Shown piece after piece: positions 13,818-23,582 of a stretch of DNA of 64,000 nucleotides. Below the pieces are notes generated by a model, which was not told where the DNA came from, made no database searches, and saw only the letters and a list, made by a program, of their open reading frames with translations. Position 1 is the stretch's first letter, and each line of letters starts with the position of its first letter. Origin of the DNA: Oscheius tipulae (taxonomy: Eukaryota > Nematoda > Chromadorea > Rhabditida > Rhabditidae). A program made the translations under genes and the position numbers. The stretch covers positions 7,192,001 to 7,256,000 of the forward strand of contig JASJZH010000006.1 in assembly GCA_037178975.1 (NCBI GenBank), in the 5' to 3' direction.

Positions 13818-16800
13818 TTAGACTCCTTCGAGTGAGATGAATTCCTCCAGTTGGTAGTGGCTCAAGAAGTGGGCCCAGTCGATGTCTTTGGCTCTAAAAC
13901 CTAATATCAATTACGAGGTCAAAAAATCGTACATTTGTAGTTTTGAAACAGTGCTCTTGGTGCAGAAGGCATCCGTTTTGTAGTGACACGATTTGTGACA
14001 GACCAGTTTACAATCTAAACATACATTGAAATAGATTAAAATGAACTGTACCTCGACACTGGTAGGCCTGTTTGGAAAAGCTGCTCTTGATCCTGTTCTG
14101 GCAGACGTGACAGTTGATTCCGCTACAACATCTTAAGTGCAAAGCTTTGCAAACAACAAGCAGTTAGGGTGCTGACGAAACAGTAAGGCAACAGAAAAGT
14201 GACGTGTGCACATTCTCACCCTCGGATTTTCACGGCCACGAATGTATGATCGTTGTAGATGTGCAGTTTGCGACCCTTCTTCATGAGTCGAGCTGCAGCC
14301 GGTTCTGATAGTATTGAAGGAGGAATCAGATAGTATCTTAACCGTGTTATTTGAATACTTGAATGATCGTTTCATACTTTTTATCCCTATCTTCTTCCAC
14401 TTCCAAGATCAGGGTAGAGTGCTGATACAGACTTTTAGTTGACTCTCCTGACAGTCCACCAACAGACTGGGTTTCAAGGTAGCTGCTTCCATTTTGTGAT
14501 ACTAAAAACTCATAAAGAGTCAGAAACGAGCAAGTTAGAACGTTACCTGCATAGCGAGTCCTACTCTGATCTCTACTGGGTGGAAGTGAGACAGCTTCTT
14601 CAATTTCAGGAGCTCCAACATCCATACTCTTGGATCTTATCTGACTCTTCTTTCTTCCACTGAGTCGATCCCTGAGCTCACCAAAGAACGACCTCTCTCT
14701 TTTCTCTCCAGGAGCGTAGCCGTTCTTTTTTGTTCGATCTAAAACAGCTTGGCTCTGTACTTCAACTGAGCCCTAGTTACCTCTTCCTCTGGAGTCAACA
14801 GTCTGTGAAGGAACTGCATCTTCTCCAGCACTGTACGATCTGGTCATTCGGTCATCATTGAGCTTTCCTTGCCGCTGTGACTCTACTTTCTGCAGTTTTG
14901 CTTCAAGCTGCTGCAGTTTTGGATCATTGCTCTTTCTGATCTGCTCTTCCAGTATTCGTTGAGTAGTTGGATCGATGGCGTTTTCCATGGAACCGTGTAC
15001 TGACTGGATGTGAGGCTTCTCTTTGAGTTGCTGTGACACAGCTTTAACCAAGACTGTTGTAGTTTTAGACGGAGTGATGTCATTCACATCAAAGTTGTCT
15101 GAATTTTGTGCTACAAAGTTTTGCTGTCTTCAATACCGTGAGGGTCATAGAGAGCTCTCCTTTGCAGAGTAACAGTCTCCCGAAACTCATTACCTCCCTT
15201 GTCTCTAATTTTTACAGTATCCACAAACTTTCCCACGGATGTGGATGTAGGATCGTAGTAGAAATCAAACTACAAACCTCAAACAGTAAAGCGGATAAAA
15301 TACCTGGACTGTCAGTTCTCCAATGATCTCATCTTTCTTGTAAGGTGTTCCCTGGAGCTTCAAAACGTGCAATTGCTGCAAAATGTACTGAAAAAGCCCA
15401 CCAGGTGTAAGTTAGAGATTAGTAAATGATCGTTGACAGAAAGTGTAATTAGGGGTTATAACATGTCATACCTCTCCACTTCGACGAATCTCCTCAAAGT
15501 TGACAAGACAGAGGCCAAGAAAACTGTCGTCGGGATTGTTCTGGACATCCTTGGCAGCGCCTCGCATTCGGGATGCATCATAAACTTCGAAAAGGATTTC
15601 TTCTGAGGCAGGTGTCAGCTCACTGAAAAGCAAATGACTAGAAGGTATAATCTCACTTACAAAGCAAAAGTTTCTTCCCAGTAAGGATTAGCATTGATTC
15701 CTTTGCTGGTGGTGTGCTTCTGGGAAGGCTCGTCCATCTCAATGTCAACGTATGGTTGTTGCACGACAATTTCTGTAACGAAAATAGCTGAGAACAACAG
15801 AATACTTACTGTTGTTTCTTCCGAGACGATTAGCCTTGATGACCTTGACTCTGAGCTTGTTCGGGACCGTATTAGCGTTAATCATGGGGCTGACAAACTA
15901 TAATATCAATTTATGATATCATCTTTTCCATACTTACATTGCTTTCATTGATGTTTTTGAACATGTTCGGAAACTCATTCCTGGTTTCCTCAGTCCTCAA
16001 GGCAGAAGAACCATGGGTGTCAGCCGATACGTGATCATAATCGTTAGCGGTGTAACTGGAAGACATTTGTCCTTTCTGTCTATCAAAAGAACTATTGAAG
16101 CTTTCGTTCATCTTGGTCATGTTCAACAAGTCCATCGGCTTCTCAGCGTTCCTTCTGTTTACCGCGTTCTGATAGGGGTCCAGATTCTCGGTTCGCTTTC
16201 TTTCCATTGAGTTGGAATACATGGAAGAGAAAACCTAAACCTTTGATGCTGTCGAGAGTCTCTTACAACTGACTTGAGCATTGTTAACTTGGCCGAAATT
16301 ATCGCCCGAGCGCTGATCTTCCTCAAAATTTACAGCTGGCCAGCAATCGGAGAGGTTTATGTGGGTGACAGCGGACAGCAGGCAACGACGAATGCTCTCC
16401 TCGACTAGGCCGAAGGAGGTTTGTTGATGTTGCTAAATTTTCAGATGGTAAACAAGATGTTTTAATTTGACTCACAGATTTAGGATCAGAGTAATTGAGC
16501 TCGATATCCATTTCGGGTCTTCCCTTGAAACACACGACGATGTAAAACTGATTGGCGATACAGGCCACACGACACTCGACCTTAAAACGACCTTTTCTGA
16601 ATTTGAATTTCCATACTTCTCCTCGTAAATCGATAATGTTTCCATCCAAATTACTAACTACCAAACGATCTCCAACTCTCTGTGATGAAATGAGCTTCAA
16701 CTTGATACACGGGAAATGCACATTGGCATAAATTGTCTGAAAACGCGTTCAAATAATTTCAAATACCACCTACAATGTGATCTCTCGGACCTTTAACTGC

Positions 16801-17582
16801 TTTGATATCTGTGATCTTAGGCGGTCGAACCACATTCGAGTGGTCGCCGAAACTCTCGAAGAGCACCTCGCACTTTGCCTGCAACAAGTCAATGTCTATC
16901 AGACAAGACTACTGAGCACATCTAACTATAAATGCTTACAGGAGAGGTGACTTTCTTGGCAATTTCGTTAAGTGATCGTATCCAGGCGTCCAAAGGACCG
17001 GGTACTTTGCGAAAGTTGTTGTACATCCAGGCCAAAAATTCGTTCGTCCATTCGCAGTTGCTGAAAGTCAGGCTGAGTATATAGTGTTTGAGATTTCTTA
17101 CGTGCTACCGGCTGAGGAACCAGTGATGCCATTTGATGTTTTCGTGGCTGAATCTCCAGGTGATGGTCCTCCAAGATATGTTAGGGCATAGTAGCAAGCA
17201 GCGGCTACTATTCCCCAAGAGAGGAGTAGCCACAGCATTTCCGTACCAAGACGGAGTAGCACTGAAAACGAATCTGTTTGTAGTTACGGATTTGGATATC
17301 ACTCTTGGCATAGTACACACACGTAGGACTGGTATAAAGCAAAACAATTAGATAAATAGAGCCTAGAATGAGAGCGATGATGAATGCCTTCAGGGCACCT
17401 TGTTGAAATTGTTCTGGGACAGTGGACAAATGGTCCTGAAGATGTTTTGTTTTAGCTTGCAAGCGTTGTAGTTGCTCTTTCCAGGGCGGAATAGGAATAT
17501 TTTGATTCGTGGAAGGTTGGGGAGGATCGTTTGTCGAGATGTAGGAGAGGGGTCGTGTCTGACTGTTTCGGGAAGTGGTCAT
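13818..17582 (-). CDS. Membrane-anchored SMP/C2/C1 lipid-transfer-type protein (PDZD8/TMEM24-like)
   Basis: Exons read from 17582 down: 17582-17321, 17261-17102, 17060-16940, 16878-16774, 16736-16476, 16432-16274, 16234-15938, 15897-15810, 15772-15661, 15622-15472, 15387-15304, 15269-15137, 15098-14781, 14738-14547, 14501-about 14359, then C1 exons to the stop at 13818. Two hydrophobic segments near the N terminus (FIIALILGSIYLIVLL and MLWLLLSWGIVAAACYYAL) are followed by an SMP-like region (residues about 140-350), a disordered stretch, a C2 domain (from LRVKVIKANRLGRNN; later AFLTPASEEILFEVYDASRM), a charged linker and a C1 zinc-finger (INCHVCQNRIKSSF, QAYQC...C...CHKSC). SMP proteins such as PDZD8, TMEM24 and E-Syt move lipids at ER contact sites. 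SMP plus C1 recalls PDZD8; SMP plus C2 recalls TMEM24/C2CD2. No PDZ domain was found. The splice join near 14310-14360 is unresolved. The ATG at 17582 is the first in frame after a stop. Confidence 0.72.
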
Positions 17583-19715
17583 GTCGATCGCGTCTGGGGG
17601 TTGACGAGGTACACGGCCAGAAGGGGGAATGCACTGATTGAGCACAGTATCGGCGCCCAACCAGAGCAAATATCCGCGAGCGCGTAGTCAAACATCCCTG
17701 ACTGTGCGCCTTGACATATTTTAAATCTCAGGGCATCCACAATATCTGCCGGTACGCGCAAAGGTTATTTTAGGGAGCAGGAGGTAAACACAGATGCTAC
17801 GGGCAACTTTTCGCGCTTGAATCAATGCTAACAGAGGGCTTAGGGGCTTGCAAAAAGTCTGCAAAAGATCACAACCTTTTGATAGCATTTTTTTTGATTC
17901 AGAACCTTTTAAAACTTCTCAATAAGTTATAGGAGAAAAAGAATAACCAGGAGGAGTTGGACGGAACATATTTGACAAAAGACTGAAGAAACTTGTGGTT
18001 TTTAACATGTTTTGACACCAACGCATGTATTCATATGCAGAGCTAGTCTAGTGACTAACAACTTACTATGTTGTGAGAAGGTACAAACATCTTTTCTTAT
18101 CTTTACAGTTGAACCAAAACCCCAGAAAAGTGATCATATGCTGCTATAGCGATGCACAAAAGTATCTACAGAAGCTACTTTTTCTTTCTTTCTAAGTCTC
18201 GCGAGATGTATGTGTAGAAATATGTAGCCTAACAGTGAAAGGGTAAAAATGTCGATCGAAAGTGTGAGAAGAAACGAGAGAAGCAACAGTTGTGAACGTC
18301 GCGGTTAGCCGCAATCAGTTTACGTTTAGTAAAAAGTCAAGTAGTAGCTAAATAGTTGTTGATCGGGAATCCATAAGCTGGCTTGTGCGGAAAAGAAGTA
18401 AAATCATCATTACTATATGACTTCGAAAAAGAGACAAATGTTTCTGGAGTGAATTAAGATGCAACACTGCATGGATTGAAGGCGGATCCGACAGCTTTGA
18501 CCGGCAACAGGAAGTTGAGAGCAAGATAAACAGTGTTCGCCGCAAAGCAAAATGCAACACGTCTGAAAAGCGTGAATGGGTCAAGAGCCTTGTGAAGTGA
18601 CTTTATCCCTTCGTTTCGATTTCTCAAATCCTTTTGCAGATAAACGAGAAAGCAATTTTGAAACGGCAATTTACCTGAGGCGAGTCGAGTGAGCCGAGAT
18701 GTTGTAAGACGGCGTTCGCCAACAGTTTAATATGCTGCCGACGACAGCCGACGGCCAGCTTGCTAAAATAAAAGAGCTGCCTCACTGATAGTTTTCTAGA
18801 TTTGGAGAAGATCTGGCCATCTTTGGCTATTAACTGTGAGAACATAGTGACGAGGAAATGACTAATTTCAATCACAATATTTGTGAGAACTGTTTGGCAC
18901 GGCCGCAATAAAACGTGTCAGCACGAGGGAAAAAAACAGTTCCTCGAATACTCTCGCATCTTAGAATGTCCGAACAAACTGCCCCATCCGCCCAAATCTC
19001 TACCCACGAGACCACCTCAGGCTTCCCGTCGAAGTCGTCCGCCCCGGATCAGTGAGTTGCTTTTGGAGCTATGACATACATCCAACTTTTCAGCACAGAT
19101 TTGCGATATGTGCGATTTGAGGTGCTGAGAAAGGAAGAAAATGTTGAACAAATATTATTGATATCTTATGTTTGTTCCTAAGTCCCTAATACGGTTCTAG
19201 GCGCAGTTGAAGCGAGAGGGGGTGTTTCGCAATAGCAAAGGAGTAGTCCAGCTCAGGAAAAGAGGCACTGTGAACACGGGATAACACTTTAGTCTTTTTT
19301 TGTCAATGAAGTGTTCATTAAAACCTTCTGCTAACTTCTGCAGAGAAGAAGGATATACGTTATGACGCTTTCGAAAGCATCTTCTTCTCTGTCGCCTACA
19401 CTGCTGACATAACCGGTCCCTTGAAAAGCAATGGTTAATTTTTTCTTCATCTCTTTCTAGTCGTCTTCTGAAGAGCTCGGGTTCACATTGGCCTTATCCA
19501 GACAATGAGCAGGTTTTGCAAAGTAAATTGGAACTTGGATTTCTTTTGTCCCCTATCTTTTGAAACACCACAAGCTCTTTTTTGACCGTCTGAAGCGGAT
19601 GCTAGGAAACAAGGGATCATCCCTTATGAATAAGTCACCACAAAAGACTCGCACTGCTAAGCAGAGGACTGTCACTAGGCATTTGAGCCGATGTGACGAC
19701 GCAACACTTTTCGAA
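17583..19715. other. Intergenic region between divergent genes
   Basis: I see no supported exon here. It lies between the - strand lipid-transfer-type gene and the + strand 7TM gene, so it should contain both promoters. Open frames in it are short and lack splice-site or homology support. Confidence 0.5.
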
Positions 19716-21763
19716 ATGGCTCTTCGACACATGGAGCTTTTACTTTTGCTAATCGCTGTATTTGTTACACTAGTACTCGCAGAAAACTGTACCTGCGATG
19801 GAGTTATAGCCCAATCAATTCCTGGAATTCAGTGTACATACAACGTAAGATATTTTTAGTTTCGAGTAAGTGGTGAATCCAGATCACGGGCGGTAACGCT
19901 GTCAACATTACTGGTTGTACTTGTGGCGTAGACACTTACCAAGACGTGAATCTCACGACGAATATTTCAACATGCAGTGCCACTACCACAACAACCATGA
20001 GTGCAGTTGCTACGACCTCATGTAATGACGATGACAACGATGGAGTCTGTGACTATCTCGAGTATGCTCAATATGTTCGTTGCTACAACCAGACGCTATC
20101 GGACAGCATGAGTGATATTACCTGGGTAGGTTCAACAAACATTTTTGGTCAATTACGTTCAGTACGCGCTCATCTTCGGCTCGGTATGGGTCATATTCTG
20201 GTGTGTTCTGACCATCATCATCAACATTGCACACAAGTAAGTCTAAGAATGCGCAAACGCAGTTCAAACTTTTAGGAATAGCGGTCATCACAGATTCATA
20301 CACCTTTATGAAGAATTAGGCATCATTGTTTTGATGGTAGCTGTTGGAATTCTGAACTTCTTTTTCGACAGCTACTCTCAACAGGTATCCAGAAGTAATA
20401 CTGACCAAACACCTCTTCCAGATGGCCTGCAAAATAGTGGCAATAGCATCGCACTTTTTCATGGTCCTCGTAGCAGCTGCCTTCTTTTTTGAAGCAACGT
20501 TTGCTGAATCGTGGGTATCCTCACAGGTGTAACAAGGATCTATTTAAGAATGGTCCATGGAAAGCCTAAAAAGAACGGATGTGTTCCAGCTGTGCTCAAC
20601 TACATTCTGCCAATCATTTTGGCAGCTATTCCAGCTGGTGTGACCTTCTATTTCCAGCAAGACAACTATGGAACGACTTACAGACAGTATCTAAAAATAT
20701 CTAGCCAATCAAAACGAGTTATAGCTGCTTTGCTGTCCTTACCCAGGACATGATGTGGGGATTTATCATTCCGGTCTGGATTCTGATTTGTGCGGCCACT
20801 TTGCAAGCTCAATTGGCTTGTCTCGGATGTGACCTGACCCGAAAGGAACAGGATCAGGCTCAATGCTTTTGGGCAAAGTATATTGATTCTCTGACTTAAA
20901 ATGGCATTATTTTGAGGAAATCTGGAAAGTATCTGACGTTAGTAGCTCTGCTTCTACTGAGCATCTGGCTGACGATAATGCATGCTGGAGACGAACAAGT
21001 GAGTTGATCTTAGTCGCAAACATTAACCAGAAGTAGCACTGACTGTATGGCCATGACAATAGATATCACTGGAAACAGCAGAACCAGATCACATGGATGG
21101 TTTCCCTATAGTAAAAAATAAGTAGCGAACTGCTGAGGAAAACTTGACCGCGCAAATGCAGCTTACAGATAATTTTACTCGGAACTCAGTGCATTTTTTA
21201 GGTGCTCTACCTTTTCATTTTGGCTGTGGTACTGTGCGTTATTTTCGGTCCAGTACTCTTCATCTGTCATACATCTTGTCACATTAATGTCAGTCAAACC
21301 TATTCTCAACATAACTCAATACATTCAGACTTGTAAGAAATGGGGAGGATCATCTGGATTCAAGAAGATGTACAGTCTTTGTCCGGAACGTGATCTTGAG
21401 AAGAAGATTGTCTACGAAGAGAAAATTGTCTATCGGGACAGACCAGGACAACCAGCTTACCAGGTGAATCGTATTAGTGCCTAGCATGATTGTTCTTTTT
21501 AGCCTCCCGGACAGTTTGGCTACCAACCTGGAGCAGGAGGTCCTCAACCTGTGGGTCTCTATTATAACGATTACTGGCAGAGAAGAGGTTATCTTTTAAC
21601 CTTTTTTTCTGCAAAAGTTGTAAGAAAGGTTCTGAAACTTGTTCAGGCGGCCCCCGTCGGCGATATTCACACTCAGGCGCAACACTTCTATTCGTGGCTG
21701 TATGACGACAAGAAGAAGAAGAACAATGCAAACGACATCCTTTTCAACCCGAAACCCTACTGA
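19716..21763 (+). CDS. Seven-helix receptor-like protein, family-B/adhesion-like fold
   Basis: Twelve exons (19716-19844, 19883-20125, 20163-20236, 20276-20384, 20422-20510, 20549-20686, 20725-20877, 20917-20998, 21202-21288, 21329-21463, 21503-21550, 21647-21763) give 467 aa. The start encodes a signal peptide (MALRHMELLLLLIAVFVTLV). A short Cys-rich, N-glycosylation-rich ectodomain of about 100 residues follows, then seven hydrophobic segments. The segment FAVLTQDMMWGFIIPVWIL, preceded by a Cys in the loop, resembles TM5 of secretin/adhesion receptors (pattern C....WxFxxP). The tail is Pro/Gly/Gln-rich and ends in a Lys/Asn-rich stretch and PKPY. No GAIN or hormone-binding domain is visible. 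Two introns are only 38 nt. A G-protein partner or ligand cannot be inferred. It could also be a non-GPCR 7TM protein. Confidence 0.7.
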
Positions 21764-21774
21764 GAACAGCTAAG

Positions 21775-21780
21775 AATAAA
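21775..21780 (+). terminator. Poly(A) signal of the 7TM gene
   Basis: AATAAA lies 12 nt after the stop codon at 21763. The same word is kept in the decayed copy near 23386. Confidence 0.55.
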
Positions 21781-22438
21781 CTTGTTAACAAAGTTCATGA
21801 GGTCTGTTGTCCGTTAGGCAAATACCGATCCATTTTTAGTGATTATAGAGTAACTGTATCAGTGTAAAGCGAATACAACATTTAAAATTTACTGACAAAT
21901 TATCAGAAAACGAATTACACTGAACACTACGCTTGGTCAACAAGTTTCTCCTTCTCTTCTCCTTCTCCATCTACTTGAGTTTGGATATAACAGCTATGTT
22001 TCTTCCTTTCTTCCCGTTTTCTCCTGTCCTCTTTATCCGAACTGTCAGCTCACTAGTGCTAATCGGACCTCCTCTTCTTTCCTCTTTTCTTATCTTTATT
22101 TGTTCGCATCTTTTTCTTTCCCGGCCCCATGTAAGCCTGCTTGAGGGTGTCACCTGAGCCAGGAGCAGCTGCCGACCGAGAGACAAAAAGGGCCAACACT
22201 CTTTCCGGCCTGGTGCGCAACCTTTCTGTACCTTTAATAAACTCGATACTTCATCTTCCATATACTGGACATGGGAAAGACAAACGAAGATTGGGTCACT
22301 GCCTGATTGCCTTTTTTCTTTGTTACCTTTTGCACTTACGACCGTAGTTTTTACTTAAGCAATTTTTATACCATGAGTGAGGAAAAAAGTTTGTTTATCT
22401 TGCAATTGTTGAGTTGTTGATTTTATGGTTGTTTACAG

Positions 22439-22993
22439 AAAGCCCTTAGGAGCGGCTCATCTCTGTTCTGTAGTTTCGGTCAACTGATGCAGTTCCAGAA
22501 GCTGCTGGAATCGTCAAACCCGTTTATAACTGACATACTATGCGTTTCTTACCAGGCTTATCCGTCCAGTTGTTCCAGTTCTTTGAATTTTGTAGTGACA
22601 ACCAGTTCTGGAAAGCTGGTACAAACTGATTCAGCAGAATCTGCCAGTAACTGGTCATTCCCTGAAAACGGACTTACCATAGAATGGATGGTCTCACTTG
22701 ATCTTGGCCATGAGCCCAAGTGTTTAGTTGTTCCATTGCAATATAAGCAAATCCGATCAGGTAAGAGAAAAAGTGCCGGCTTGACACAGTTCGTTTGCCT
22801 GTGGGTAGCAACAGCTTTTTTCTCGGCAAACCGTATACTAGAAGTATTCGGACGATATTCTGAAAATATAGTAACTCATGTTTGAAAGTGCGCCATACTT
22901 ACAGGTCAACATTGCTTGGCTTATTCTTGCTACCACTGCAGTGTGAGTACAGATTCTGTTTCCAATTCGAGACGAAGGTTTTCCACATTTTGA
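22439..22993 (+). CDS. Orphan two-exon coding region (5' end uncertain)
   Basis: An exon 22439-22760 follows a TTTACAG acceptor and ends at a good donor (GGTAAG) in phase 1. The second exon, 22905-22993, follows TTACAG, stays in frame and stops at TGA 22991-22993. The spliced protein is about 137 residues. It has a Ser/Cys-rich middle (ITDILCVSYQAYPSSCSSS), a hydrophobic stretch (LTIEWMVSLDLGHEPKCLVV) and a Cys-rich end (GQHCLAYSCYHCSV). A possible first exon, 22271-22294 (MGKTNEDW), would join in phase but has a weak donor. I recognise no family. An AATAAA at 23054 supports a transcript end. It lies between the 7TM gene and its decayed 3' copy. Confidence 0.45.
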
Positions 22994-23053
22994 TCTTGTG
23001 TTGTTGTACTTTGCGAATTTTTATAAGCCTGTATTTCATGAAAGTGGATCTAC

Positions 23054-23059
23054 AATAAA
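23054..23059 (+). terminator. Poly(A) signal of the orphan gene at 22.4 kb
   Basis: AATAAA lies 60 nt past the TGA at 22993 and is consistent with a short + strand transcript ending here. Confidence 0.4.
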
Positions 23060-23338
23060 TATTAGAATCACTGAAGAATAAAAAAATTTACATCAAAAGA
23101 TCGTATATTTCATCAACGCTTCGAAAGTAGTCTTCTATTATTACTAGCACCAATTCGACCATCAGACGTGTAGGGCGAGACAGAGCACTTCGCGGAAAAG
23201 ATCTGGACAGAAATTTTCTGATGGGAATGCCAGCTTGCTGCATGTTCAATTTAATTCATGTTTAGAATAATTTGATGGCAGTTCTAAAAGCGTGAAACAA
23301 ACCTTTTCAGACTCTTCCATGATCCAAGCGACCAAACC

Positions 23339-23415
23339 AAAAGATGTACTGTTCAATTCGAAATCTTACTGATAGTCGGTAAAGAATAAACTTGTTGACC
23401 AAATTCACTAGTGCT
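23339..23415 (+). pseudogene. Decayed copy of the 3' end of the 7TM gene
   Basis: About 65 nt here align with the last codons and 3' UTR of the 7TM gene (21735-21800). The parental ending DILFNPKPY-stop is matched by DVLFNSKSY-stop, followed in both by AAGAATAAACTTGTT and similar flanking sequence. I estimate roughly three quarters of bases agree. No matching upstream exons were found, so this is best read as the remnant of a tandem duplication. It could instead be a surviving terminal exon of a diverged paralogue, because a TTTTCAG acceptor lies just upstream at about 23304-23310. Confidence 0.5.
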
Positions 23416-23582
23416 GAAAGCACTATTGCTATTGTTTTCATGGTCTTTTAGTACAGAAGTAACACTCTAATGAATAGCAGACAGAGATCTAGCGTCACGA
23501 GTCAACAAGTAAAAATTACTGATACGGTTCTATTTGACTGCGATAAACTCTGTTCAAGTTTTGGTCAAACGAATTTTAATCC

